Both the position numbers and the translations under genes were made by a program. Shown one piece after another: positions 1 to 11,400 of a stretch of DNA of 64,000 nucleotides. Positions within the stretch are counted from its first letter, which is position 1; every line of letters begins with the position of its first letter. Location: assembly GCA_963377175.1 (NCBI GenBank), contig CAUJNA010003804.1, forward strand, positions 312,501 to 376,500. The letters are read 5' to 3'. Origin of the DNA: Effrenium voratum (taxonomy: Eukaryota > Sar > Dinophyceae > Suessiales > Symbiodiniaceae). The notes under the pieces were generated by a model. That model did no database searches and was not told the origin of the DNA. It saw nothing but the letters and a program-made list of their open reading frames with translations.

Positions 1-90
1 TATGGCGCGACCTCGCCCGTGAAGTGTTTTTCTTTTTTGGGCATCCATATTATGTTGGTGGTTTGGTTTGCAACGGGCCGTCTCTGCCAG

Positions 91-232
91 GCCTCATCAG
101 TGGGGGGTGCGCCGGTGGGCGTGTGGTGGCAGACCTGGGGCCCCATCTTCCCAACGTACACGTACGAGGCGCGGGGTTCCTTATGCGTCCCCTGATTGAC
201 ACCACCCGTCACCACCCTTCCGAGAAGTTCAA
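91..232 (+). CDS. Exon-like segment, frame uncertain
   Basis: The segment lies between an AG (89-90) and a GTGAGC donor-like site that starts at 233. Two frames read as plausible protein. One, open to a TGA after the donor, ends in RPLIDTTRHHPSEKF. The other reads GVWWQTWGPIFPTYTYEAR before it meets a stop. Third codon positions are GC-rich, as in the better exons downstream. I see no recognisable domain. Its phase does not join directly to the exon at 439, so another small exon would be needed between them. It may equally be chance. Confidence 0.25.
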
Positions 233-438
233 GTGAGCCGAGTCGTGATGCTTAAACCACCCATGAAGGGAGATGATGGATCCTGGAATTAAGGCACGTT
301 CCCAAGCATACTCCTGCCTTTGTAGGTCCTTACAGGACTTGTTTGATTCCAAGGTTGTTGGTTTGGACTCGGTTGTTGGCCCAGTTGGATCCTGCAGAGG
401 CTTAATGTTGGCTAGCGCCCGGGGGGGGGGGGGAACAG

Positions 439-715
439 CGGATGATGCTGTGGGTGGTGCACTGGAATTGGGGGGGTGAGGACAATGCCAACTCGCAGAC
501 GACGCTCTACATGAGGAGGAAGCTGTTGAGAATTGGCCAGTGCCATGTCATCGCACGCTGCGATGGAACTGGCCCTGTGATCACCTTCACTGAGGGCTTG
601 AACTGGTTCTCGAACCGGCTCAGAAAGTTGCCTGGCTTTGGACACGGTCCCTGTAGTGTGGCCTCTCCGCGCGTGTTTGAAAATCTTCATTGCCGGGCTG
701 TGATCCAGTTTGCAG
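439..715 (+). CDS. Candidate host-gene exon (92 codons)
   Basis: This is the longest convincing exon on the left side. It starts after an AG at 437-438, just past a G-homopolymer, and ends at a GCAG|GTGTGT donor where a GT-rich intron begins. The frame is open throughout, with many C/G third positions (for example GAC AAT GCC AAC TCG CAG ACG ACG). The product includes TTLYMRRKLLRIGQCHVIAR and ends RAVIQFA plus one base. That leftover base joins exactly to the two leading bases of the candidate exon at 1503, giving FAGYKIYVDD across the junction. I do not recognise the protein family. The splice-phase agreement raises confidence that this is a real spliced gene. Confidence 0.5.
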
Positions 716-1502
716 GTGTGTGTGTGTGTGTGTTGCGCGTGTGTGCGCGTTGATGTGCTTCATGGTGATGTTGTGTTCTGTGGGCTTCCGCAAGTTGGAC
801 CCCGGAAAGTAACCAACGGATTAGGTTGCCGACCAATGGAGGGGAGTCAACCCAACAAGTCGCCTGCCAATCCCGATGTCGGATTTGCTCAGAATGCCCA
901 TGAACTTGGGCATGGCTCATGGAGTTTCGGAGAGCAGAATTCGCAGAAACAGGGTGATCGCTGTCTTTTTCGCAATGCTGATTCCTCTCATGTCATTACC
1001 CTTGAACATGTTTTCAAACTAGGTTAGTGCTGTGCCAAGTTGTTCTCGAAAGTTGCGATGGATTAACTGCCCCAACTCGCGGTGCCAGCCCCAGCTTGTG
1101 ATCACAGCAAGCTTCGAGCCGTCGTCCTCCTCAAACCTGCACCTGTTTGCCCCCTCTGCATTCTCGAAATCTGGACAAGAAAATGCGGCTTCTAAATCGA
1201 CGGGGCCCCCCGTCTCGCATTTCTGATCGCCAATCTGCAGATCCCTTTGCTCCCTTGGGGCATCCAAGTTGCACCGCGAGGTTCTTCCAAATGAACCAAG
1301 CGATGAGCCCCTCGGCCAAACTTAGCAGGGCTTGGGAGTCGTGGTTCCAGCACAAGGCCGCAAAACTGCAAAATACAAAAGGGGGGCAGGGTCCCTATAT
1401 GAAATACATTGAAACACCCCATATCCATGTAAGTTGGTTGTTCAAAGGGAAGTTTTGGGCGGACTGCTCAAAGGGAAGCCAGAGAACGAGTCTCCATTCT
1501 AG
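716..1502 (+). other. Putative intron opening with a GT microsatellite
   Basis: The interval between the two best exon candidates begins GTGTGTGTGT, so the microsatellite at 716-749 includes the donor, and ends CCATTCTAG. It contains other open stretches (about 860-1022 and 1090-1230) that could be alternative exons. Using them would break the phase match between 715 and 1503. Confidence 0.3.
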
Positions 1503-1560
1503 GTTACAAGATTTACGTGGACGACAAGCTGGTGGCCATTGCTGAGGAGCGCCATCGCAG
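1503..1560 (+). CDS. Candidate host-gene exon (58 bp)
   Basis: A short segment bounded by CATTCTAG at 1502 and by CGCAG|GTGCAT at 1560/1561. With two bases borrowed from the preceding exon it reads YKIYVDDKLVAIAEERHR, with GC-rich third positions, and leaves two bases for the next exon. Its phase matches the exon ending at 715. The YVDD tetrapeptide is chance: no reverse transcriptase context surrounds it. The next exon of this gene was not identified. Confidence 0.45.
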
Positions 1561-1962
1561 GTGCATGGGCAGACACCACCTGTCCTTTTCCTGTCCGCGT
1601 TTGGATGGGAAACCAACTTGGGAGGCGTTCTTTGAGCACATGGTCCATCCTTTCAGAAACATAATCTCAAACCACGCAACAAGAAAGGTTTGTTTGAGAG
1701 CTCCCAGAATGAAATATACAACAGCTCTAGCTGCGTGCGAGCAGGTTGAACAGTATTTGTGGTTGCCATTGCTGCGGCAGGTGTGCTTGCACAGCCTGAC
1801 TCATGAAAAAAGAGTGGCATTGGCATTGTTGGCAAGACCATGATTGGCAATTGGCCGGATACCCACCGAATTGGCTGACGTGTTTGGCTTTCTTCGGAAG
1901 CATCAAGGCGTCGGGAGACGTCAGTGGGGTTAGGAGACGCAGCTGGGCTTCCAGTCCATGAC

Positions 1963-2029
1963 CTTTCGCTCGGTGGACGAAGGCCGCAGTGCCGTCGCCT
2001 CCTCCGTACTCCAGAGCCGTCACTTCCAT
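1963..2029 (-). CDS. Exon-like segment on minus strand
   Basis: Read on the minus strand, the segment starts at an ATG and gives MEVTALEYGGGDGTAAFVHR, ending at an AAAG|GTCATG donor-like site. Codon third positions are GC-rich. The overlapping minus frame is also open over 180 codons, so the frame is not certain. No family is recognised. Confidence 0.22.
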
Positions 2030-3305
2030 GGGCAGCGCCTCGGACGTTGGTTTCCGTCGGAAGAGTGGGTTCGGCCGGTTTGAGGCTTGCCTGGTTCGTT
2101 TGAATTGGGGATTGTGGCGGTAGCGGCTGGAGTGCGTGACCGAACCTTGGAGATATGAAGGATCTCATATCCAGAGACTCAAGTGTAGTCAGCAACTCCG
2201 ACGGTTAGTGCGAAAGCACTACGCATGCTGGGTTAGTTAGATAGTGCACTGAAGATGGATTGCCAATGGAGCAGCCCAGGTATGATGAGTGGTTGGTGGA
2301 CAACAAGGACAAAGAAGAGGCGAGTTGGCAGTTGGCAGAGCCGAGGTCTGTGATAAAGTATCTTGGTCTTTGCTGGCATTGCATTTGGCGATGAACTGAG
2401 TAATGCACCGGCATCCAACTTTGAGCGCGGGCCAGGTGCGAGCACTTCGGAACCACAACACGGACCCCCAAACAAGTGCGTGATTTCGCCTGCCTGTAGG
2501 CCACGGTTTCCCCGCAAAGGTTGGTTTCCTGGTTGATCTGCTGTTGATTTTGCTCCCCAAAAGGAAGCTACCATTTGCAGGGATGAGATTGGTTTCCAAA
2601 TGAATTGGATGCAGCAGGGGGGCTGCGTTTGCATGGCTGTGTGGCAAAAGATTGGAACCCCTAAAATGGGGTCAAAATTCCCTTCGACACTTCCCAAGTT
2701 TCTGGATTTTATTACTGGTGGGAAGACCAGTTTAGTGGTATGCAGCAAGTTTATATTGTTTGGCCAATCCACTCAAGAAATGCTGAAAGCAACCCCAAGA
2801 AGGGTGGCGTCGAAGCAGACATCCAAACGCTAAGCCATCTCGCGCGGTTCGCAAAAGACATGTGCTCCTGGCCAAGTGTTGGATGTCCAGCAGATATAGC
2901 TGCACCCTTCACATGGTAGCCCTTCATGTTTTATTATTTTGTATGCTTAGCTGCTTAGTCCTAACGTAAGGCAGCCCAGCTGGTGGCGGCCTCACCAGCC
3001 CAGTGTTTGTTTTTCCCGTTGGTGCCCTTTTGTCGAATGTTTGACGCCACGAGTGCGTCACTCTTCTTAGCTTTGTGTTCAGCTTTCTGGCTTTGTTTGC
3101 TGCGCGTATTTGATGAACGCAAAGAGTCTCCAGAAAAACCCAGAGTCGCCGAGGGCATCCTCTTGGGAAGCCTTTGGCGCCCGAAGAAGCCCGAGTCACA
3201 CTTTTCAGGACTCCACATGGCCACGTGGAACAGGAGTATGAGTTACTCTGGTTTGCATTAGAAATGCATGAAGGCCCTGTTTGCCCTGTTTGCTCACGCG
3301 ACCAG

Positions 3306-3383
3306 AACGTGCTGCCCTACTACGTGAGCTCTGCTACCACGCTGCTCTTCGCCTTCTATACGCTCCACCAAGACCGGCGCAAG
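3306..3383 (+). CDS. Candidate host-gene exon, hydrophobic
   Basis: A 78-bp segment after GACCAG and before AAG|GTGAAA. It reads 26 codons in phase 0, beginning NVLPYYVSSATTLLFAFYTL and ending HQDRRK. The centre is hydrophobic and could be part of a membrane segment, followed by a basic stretch. Codon use is strongly GC-ending. I cannot show that it belongs to the same gene as the exons at 439 and 1503; orientation and codon style agree. Confidence 0.4.
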
Positions 3384-3484
3384 GTGAAAGCTGAGGAGAG
3401 TAGTGTGCCCCGGACAGCGTTTGTCCAGAATCAAGTGTTTTTTGTGCACATATACATACAGAGTATTCTGACACCGGGTGCGTC

Positions 3485-3690
3485 TATATATATATATATA
3501 TATGTATATATGTGTGTGTGTGTGCTTGTAGTAGCGCATATACCTAGTACATGATGATACTGATGATGATGATGATGATGATGATGACGACGACGACGAC
3601 GACGACGACAATGGCAATGACAATGGCAATGACAATGACAATGATAAGCGTGATAGTATGTGTATGTGTGTATATATATATATATATATG
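3485..3690. repeat. Compound microsatellite cluster TA/TG/GAT/GAC
   Basis: Within about 200 bp there are: a TA run turning into TG (3485-3524); a GAT run turning into GAC and then degenerate GACAAT units (3551-3640); and a TG run turning into TA (3657-3690). The trinucleotide part is open in several frames, which creates spurious poly-Asp, poly-Met and poly-Thr reading frames on both strands. Confidence 0.9.
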
Positions 3691-4099
3691 CTCATGGGTG
3701 CATTTGCAGGCACCCCCCATGTTATACTTTTCGTTGTTTGCATGCACCCTGCCAGTCATTTGCAGGCAGTTCCAAGTGGACTTCTTGACGAAAACAACGC
3801 GTTGTTTTCTTCAGGCTTTCGCAGGACTCTTGCTGATTGTGTGTAGAATACTATGAAATCGGCCAGTTCTGGCACGTTCTCATTTCTGACGGGTTCATGT
3901 GATGACGCTTGATTGCCGCAACCTGCCTTAAGGGCAGCTGATCGCCTGGAAGTTGGTTCGGCCAGGGGTTCGTCATGGCTGCAATAGCTATATTTGCCCC
4001 TGTGGTCGTGGCGGTTGCTTTTGCAGCAGAGTTTGCAGTGGTCAAGATCACAGCCAGAAGAGAAAGGAGGCTCCGCTTTTACCAAAAGTAAATATAGCG

Positions 4100-4281
4100 C
4101 GCCCAAGGGAACCCTCTGTTTGATGAATCCCACATCACACAACATGGTAGGAAACACACTCAAGGGAACCCTTTCTTTGATGAATCCCACATCACAACCT
4201 CGTAGTAAACACACTCAAGGGAACCCTCTGTTCAATGAATTCCACATCACAACATGGCATTAAGCAGCCCACGGGAACCCT
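4100..4281. repeat. Tandem repeat, ~55-57 bp unit, about 3 copies
   Basis: CAAGGGAACCCT recurs at 4104, 4161 and 4216, with a degenerate copy near 4271. Each is followed by TTGATGAATCCCACATCACA or a close variant. The unit length is 55-57 bp. A TA microsatellite follows at 4381-4411. Confidence 0.85.
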
Positions 4282-5113
4282 CTCCTACAGGGTGCTTGGG
4301 CTGACCAAAAAGTTTTTTTTGGCTGAAGGTCAAAGAACCGCAGAACGGCGCCTGGAAGCCTGGAAGTGCGCCCTTCGGGGTGTATATATATATATATATA
4401 TATATGTATACACACGTTGTCACATCTATAGCTGTATTTGTTAGCTTCATAACCTGGGTCAGACTGGGCAAGCTCTAAAGTTCTAATCAGTGACCTCACT
4501 GGCCGTGGCGGTGAACCTCGGGTCCAAGGATGAAGGCGTTTTTCATAGTGGATTGTTGCGTTGCTCACCCGGCGGAGGGAAAGGAGGGAAGGTTTCTCCA
4601 TACGTCAACAAAACCCGTTCAATCTTCGGAAATGTGTTCTAATGGTGGCTGGAGTCATGTGAAATGAATAGAGCGCGCCAAGACCCATTAGTGTCTTGGT
4701 CGTTCTGCGCAACTCAGCTACTGGGGGAAAAGATCACGTGAAGGTCCAAGATCAATGCTAGAGCTAATCATTCGGATGTTTGCAGATTGATTGCAGGCCA
4801 GAAAGTGCGCCGCCGCGTTTTTGGCCCTTGTGGCGAGAAACAATTGGGGAGGGGTTCAACAAAATTATCAATGTTCAACCCCCTTCAGGTCCGAAAAAGC
4901 TAGGAGTTTCCGTGCGACGCAGTAAGTATTCAACCCTGCGATCTTCCCAGGGAGTCTTCACTATTTATTTCCCACGTTCCCAACTACAGGTCCAAAGGCC
5001 AAAAGTCAAAATGGACATTTGACTTCGTGAACTATGTCGCAAGTCCACTCTTTGCCAAGCATGAGTAGCTATGCAAAACCCTTTGTCATGGCAAAGCGCC
5101 GTGATTGTGCTAG

Positions 5114-5181
5114 CATTTCCGACGGCCAAGGACAAGCACCACTCGGACTCGCCCAAGTTCCTGGCAGCCGAGGTTCGCAAC
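5114..5181 (+). CDS. Candidate host-gene exon (68 bp)
   Basis: The segment lies after GTGCTAG and before a canonical GTGAGC donor. It reads FPTAKDKHHSDSPKFLAAEV then RN, ending on a complete codon with GC-rich third positions. The frame is also open upstream to 5065, so the acceptor choice is uncertain. Phase 0 at its end matches phase 0 at the start of the candidate terminal exon at 5403, giving LAAEVRN joined to ALPVNKLPEEV. No family is recognised. Confidence 0.42.
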
Positions 5182-5402
5182 GTGAGCGCCGTCAGCAACC
5201 TTAGTACAGCCACTTTGCAGAAGAAGTGGTTCGGGTAGAGGGCTGTGATTTGGAGGCAGTTGGGCAATCCTCCACAAGAAAAAAGGGTCTCTTCCGCTGG
5301 TGAGAGGACTCCTGTGCGCTGGAAGAAAATGAAAAATGCTGGTTTCGATTCAAGGGGTTTGTATGTGTACTCCTTGAGCACTTTGTTGGGCACTCAGCTC
5401 AG

Positions 5403-5480
5403 GCCTTGCCTGTCAACAAGCTGCCGGAGGAAGTGATCATCCCGGTGCTGACAAAGAATGACACGGATCGATTTATCTAA
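5403..5480 (+). CDS. Candidate terminal exon of the left host gene
   Basis: Preceded by CACTCAGCTCAG, the segment reads ALPVNKLPEEVIIPVLTKND then TDRFI and a TAA stop at 5478-5480. The frame and GC-ending codons look like real coding sequence. It joins in phase to the exon ending at 5181. It would be the 3' end of the + strand gene that enters the window from the left, unless several genes are involved. No domain is recognised. Confidence 0.42.
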   Translation, partial: ALPVNKLPEEVIIPVLTKNDTDRFI

Positions 5481-8400
5481 TGGATTAGCCTCGCGTAGGC
5501 CTTGGTATCTCAATGCAGAGCTGGTCTTGAGAAGCCCTTCCCATGTGCATCCTGGCATTTTGGCCCGCATGAATCAGCATATGCGAGCAGACTAACATTG
5601 TGAAACAGGCATGGGTACACGTGCTTCTGCTTATAGAATGAACGTTCACACAGAGTGACACTCTATACGCACTTTGTGTGTGCATGAAGCAAAGATAGCA
5701 TTTGAGTTTTGCTTGGGGACTCAGTACCGGCTGTGCCACAGAATGGCGATCCTCGAGGCTGCCTGCCGATATTTGTTGGCCAAAACGCGCGTGCCAGGAT
5801 TGCTTGTAATTACAACTAGAGTGCCCAGTGCAGTCCCCGAGTGGTTCAAGATGCTTCTCAACAGCACGAAGACATTTGTTCGGTGTAAACGTAGCTGTCA
5901 AGTTCTCCTAGTTCTTGCCACTGGGAACTCCAGCATAGTTTTGATCTCGGAACAGTAATCGAGTCGTTGCAGCAAAGTGCAAAAGTGGCGCGGCTGGAGC
6001 ACCGTGCCTGAATTCGATTAGCAAAGCACCAATAGACTGTTTTGGTGTTTAGTCGGATGAAGTTTGCCTAGAGTACAGAGCTATGGCGTCCAATGGAGGT
6101 CGAAAGCCTCCAGTCAACAACAAGGGGGCCTCAACAAATGTCCGTTTCTGTTCGGATTGTAAGCTGGGAAGCTACAGTTATATATATATATATACATACA
6201 TGTTCCGTCGCCCATGGTAGAGCCGCCCAAAGTTGCTAGAATCACAGTTGCGGCTGGAGCCAAGCACGTCTGCAGCAAAGGCCGTGTGTGTGTGTGTGGG
6301 TTTCTCTTGAGTGTTCAATTCGTTCAGTTCAATATGCAGACGATTCGCTCAATTATGCTCAACTACCATCCTTGGCGTCGGGTTTGTGTCGTATTTTGTA
6401 GATTTCAAGGCAAACGGTGCGTTTGAGTCAAAGACGGTCAAGTACGAATATGCGACCTCACTATTGAGAGCAAGCTCAGCCAGGAAATGCGGAGATGAGG
6501 AAAGAAGAGGAACATCAAGGGCCACGGTGAAGATAAGAGTGCAATAGCTGATCAACCACGGAAAAGGTGGCACACCTCCTTCCATCCTTTCCTGATATTT
6601 GCTTGCTGCATGGTTTTCGTGCTGCAGCTCCAAACTATTTAAGTTGGAAATGAAACATGTTTACAGAGAGAACACACTTCTCCTGTTTCAGGGCTTTGTA
6701 GAATGTGAGAAGATCGAGTTGCTAACAAGTTCAATGCAACAATGGCTAGTACTCTCAAGTAGCTGTCTTGCGCGTCATTACCTGGCCGTCCCTGTGCAGT
6801 GATTCAGGTCATCTCTGAGAGATGGTTTCAAGAGCGAGCGTGCAACTAGGGTAGGCAATGTTCACTGTGAACATGTGCATGTTCCGACGTGATAGGCAGT
6901 TGCAGGTGAGCAGGCTTCGTTGCACTGATCAACCATGCAAGTGTTTTCAGAATTGTCCAGCATCCACTCTGGCAGAATGCCAATCACACCCGCAGTATGC
7001 GTTTCCACATGTCCTTTTCTCATTTCTAAAATAGCTTTGTGGGCAGGAAAGTTGGACTTGGCTGAGTTCATCCCTTTGTAAGCTCGGGATTCGTAAGCAT
7101 TGTGCACGATCGATTTCGACAGGACAATTTCATGCCCTTGCGGCCTTGCGGCTTCACTACTCAAAGGTCCAACATATCCTCTCCATGGGCCAACGGATTG
7201 GCATGCGCACGATATGCCGTGAACTCTGCCTCATGGGGATCCGTAGACTTTTGCGCTCTGTGCACAGAGCACAGAGCAGTCTGAGCTGCAATAGAAAGCG
7301 CAGCAAAAGCAGCTACGCGGGTGTGGTTACAAGGGAAAACCAAGGGAAGCCGACCTATTGTTGGAGTTGTTCCGTCAATAGGTTTGCTTGCAAGATCGCG
7401 AGATTCAACAGGCTGCCCACAGCTACCTGTTGACTCAAGAGAGTCCGGATGATGTGTCGGCTTCCCATGAGGAGTTGGGTGAATTCTGCATTGTACCAGG
7501 CTACCCCACCAAAATTGCCATCCCCTCCGTCGGAAGGAGTATCATGAGGTCTAGGTGAGAAGTGTGAAGTGCGATTTGTTCAATGATCTGAGGACCCGGC
7601 CTCTTCCTAGGGGTTGGGGGCTGTAATTTCAAATCGTTGCTGGGAACGGCTCAGTCGGCAGTTCTGCTTCGGCTCGATAAGTTGGACTTGATCCAGAGAC
7701 TTCCGTTGAAACCACGGAGATATTGTCTTCAAGTTTACCATGACCAAAGCACCTGCTGTATTTGTGGTTTAGGGCCAGTCATCAGAGTTCCTGTTGAGGG
7801 AGTAACCATAGCCCACACAAGGAGCTTGGATCGTGGCACTTATTGGCTTGCCTTCTACGTCCAGAAAAGGGTTGCCACGTCTGCCCAATGTGGTGACAAT
7901 GTCACTTTCCCTCCAAGTTGCATAGGAGACTTCGGACCACTGATTTACCGCCCCCCCCCCCCCCATCATTTTATCAAGAGGCCCCGTTCTAGTCAGGATT
8001 GCAGGGGAGCCGTTAGGGGTGTTAATTACGGGTAAACGAGGCAACCACAACTATTTTTGGGTGCAACTGGCAGAGATGAAACTTTGCACATGGTTTAGTG
8101 CAAGCTACATGCAGGATTACCCTAGAACTACGCTGGCTAGATCCCCACAAATTGGCTTGGTGTATATATTGGTCTTCCTCTTTTTACAGCAACCAGCTTT
8201 GCAACTATACAAAAACCAAACCAGGCGACCCGGCTCTTGTGCAAAACACGGGCTTCCGACCTGGGCCGTCCACATCGAGTTGCCCGAAAGGTTCAAAGCG
8301 GTTGTGCTTCGGCCTGCTATGTTTGGGATTGGCAATCATGCGGCGGGCATATGCGGGCCAAAGGAAATGGCCTTCCACCATCCTTGCCTCATTCGGTCAG

Positions 8401-11400
8401 ATAAGCGGCAAGACACCATTTCGAGAATGAAATCCACCCTGCCCACCCCTTTCACCTCAAGGCTTACCAACTCGGCTTATGTACTCGGTTTCAACTGTGG
8501 ATCTCTCCTGGCAGCTAATGATCTCGCCACTCTCACTGTCAGCTGTTTGGCTTGGTGGTCCCGCGCTTTCTCCGCGCTTTCACCGCGCTTTACGCGGCTG
8601 AGGCATGAGCCATGGGACGGAAGGGACGACGCGAGGGCTAAAACGAAAAACGACCAAGAAAAGTCTGTGCTCTAGAACTTGCATCGCATCCGCAGTGTCA
8701 AAACTTTATATGGTGCTAAAGGCGTGTGATGTTGATAGCTGAAGACTGATGTGTACTTTGGCATGTCCGAATTTCTTCTACACTACCGCTTGTTTGCACC
8801 CGGCAAAGGTTTGATGCATTAGTGCTAGTACCCGATCCTCCAGCGATGCCCCATTCTGCAAAACGAGCTCCCTTCTGTGCCCCCGTTGTTGGAGCGTTGA
8901 TTTTGCGAGCTCAAGACTGAGATGGCTTCAGACAATGTCTATAGTTCACTCTTGTACGCAAGTCATTGTGTGAATATGATTCTATTCGATCTACTAGGTG
9001 CTCATGTGTATGAAACGAAATAGACGCTCTCAATCACAACACACCCACACTGACACCAATCAAGCATGGGCCACTCTACTGAAGCGAGCTTGGTACGTTC
9101 CGCGTTCCATTGCACCTTGGAGCTCAAGGGTATTTTTTGCGGATCCCTTGTTTCCAGCTTGTGCGTGTTGCCCAAGACAGGGAGCTCCCAAGATGGGGTG
9201 GTTTCCTTTTGGCTCCCCTTCAAAGCCATCCTGAGATCGTCCATCTGTGAAAACACGGACGATAGGAGGTTTGCTTGTGATCATAGATGAGGTTAGGGGT
9301 ATGTTCAAATTAGTTTTCAGCCTCGATTCCATGGCTCAAGCGGAGGCCAATCATGGCGCGGATGCGCCATAGGCACCGAGGGATCGGACCGTCTGTGGTT
9401 GTGATTGGGTGACGCCAAGGGAACTGCTTTACGATCAAGTCGTGAGACTGGCCCACTTTGGTACCACAGAGAGGAGAATTGTTCACAACGATCCAGGAGG
9501 ACATCTACTGCAAGTGGACCTGTGTACTCCCACATCACCTGTCTGCCTTGGGTGAAAGGTAACATCCTATGCGTGACGTTCACTCACGAAAGGTTGCTGA
9601 GGTTCAGAGCTGGTCGACTTCACACATATCCGTACACGAACAAGGACCCTGTCTGAAGGGTTGCGATGGCAGTTGTTGCTTGGGATATCTGGGCTTCATG
9701 CTGGTTTCATGGTCCCAGCCAGGACACTTCCCCAGCTATCGAGGGACAATGTCAAGTTTGGAATCCGGATGGTCATAGAAATCTAAAGTATGACCCGGAT
9801 TCAACCGAAATTATCATAAGAATACAAACCACGGCCCTTCGTGACCCAGTTGGTTTGTTGATGCGTTCGCATATGGGGCCAGGTTCAGCTTTTCTGCCTG
9901 GTGTGTTGGGCAAATATGAAAAATTGGAGCTGAGTTCTCCTTGCATCGAATGTTGTTTCTTTTTGTGAGGGAAGTCCCAAGGACCCTGAGTAATTATTTT
10001 CTTCTTGGTATCCTTTACTTCCCTTGAGTAATTCTTGGTGGGTTAGTCCTGGCTGAGAGGTAAGCCCTTTCCTGAAAGCCAAATGACTCGAGGGAGGATT
10101 CCCATTCCAGGATGCCACAATAGCTCACCCTGCAGGTAAAATCAGCTCACCCACAAGGAAAGTCCCTCGCTTCAAGGACTCCTCAATTCAGCTAGAATGA
10201 TATCACTCAGGGCAGACACTTCCCAGACTTTGCAGATTTATTTTGCCATGGGCCCCTCACTGCATCCGACCTTCCGAGGTCGGCGCGGCTGCTTGCAGCG
10301 CCTCTCCTGGCGTTTGCCTGGCGCTGCCGGCTCAGTTGGCTCGAGATGAATTCCAACTCGACACATTTGGATGTTCCACAAAAGGCAATACATGGTTGTT
10401 GTTCAGCATGAGACGGCCAGAGCCATGGCTATAAAAGCGACAGAGTCTGTCAATTGAGGCCTGGACTTGATGATGAAGACGGGGGACACTTACGCATATA
10501 TATATATAGTTAAATGTACCTACAGAGGATGAGAACAGCAACAACTTGATCAATGGTTTTAATTAAATATTAGTGCACAAAAAATGGACAATGTTAAAGT
10601 AACAATACTTCACACAATAACAGCTATACTGACCATATAGATATCACTTGTTCAATTCAACATGATATATATCATAGATATAGACCAGAAAGACAGAGAG
10701 AGAGAGAGAGAGGATCGAAAGCTGCTGGGTTGATTCTTTAATCATTCGACCCTTGACATACATGGTTTTGATTGTAACTCAGTAGGGATTCTCAAACACA
10801 TGCCTGGTGTTTTCGCGTGCAGGTCGCAATTGCGCATGGTATACATACAACAGATTTATGGGTTGAAACGGGTTATGAAGCTCGCATCACAACCATATAC
10901 TAATTCAACTACCGGTCTAGAAAGCCCTTTGTCCTTACCTTACCTTGTAAATTTCAGGGCTTCAGACGCTATTGACTGCACCGCGACCAACATGTTTATT
11001 CCCAACCAGCCGGCCGCGTCCAAACTGAACATGGAAATCGGCTTGCGGTGTCGGGGTCATATGTCTCCTGAGGCATCCTTCCCCGTTGGGTCAACCCGGG
11101 CCCCTCAGTTACCAAGCGTGACCCTCAATGGATAGAGAGCCGGGACGCAACTGCTGAAGCTTCTGGTAGGATAGGTCCCCGTGTTGGGAATTTGATTTCA
11201 ATAGTGTGACTAACTAGTCAGCATGAATTGACCATCATGAAGGCTCTGCATCATCTTGGGGGATGCCGTTGAATCATTGGGAATCAAGCAGGGAAAGCCA
11301 CTGCCAACACTGCATATGCTCTCTTCAAACCATTTGTTGGGGGAGATACACATGAAATGACACTTGGACACCAGAAGATCAAAATGTTGATGCGCAGTGG

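Noticed and set aside
860..1022. Open frame NPDVGFAQNAHELGHGSWSF ending near a GTTAGT donor-like site
   Set aside because: Plausible by itself, but using it as an exon breaks the phase match between 715 and 1503; no clear acceptor.
1503..1560. YVDD tetrapeptide suggesting reverse transcriptase
   Set aside because: No flanking RT blocks; the segment is 19 codons between splice sites.
3294..3743. Minus ORF with long poly-Ser and Ile/Tyr runs
   Set aside because: It is a translation of the compound microsatellite.
6862..7343. Minus-strand frames with EAEFTAYRAHA, reminiscent of the copia RNase H STAEAE block
   Set aside because: No other RNase H or RT motif nearby and the frame changes within 180 bases; similarity too short.
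9329..9341. CCATGGCTCAAG resembling a shortened spliced leader
   Set aside because: Only eight contiguous bases match; expected by chance in 64 kb.
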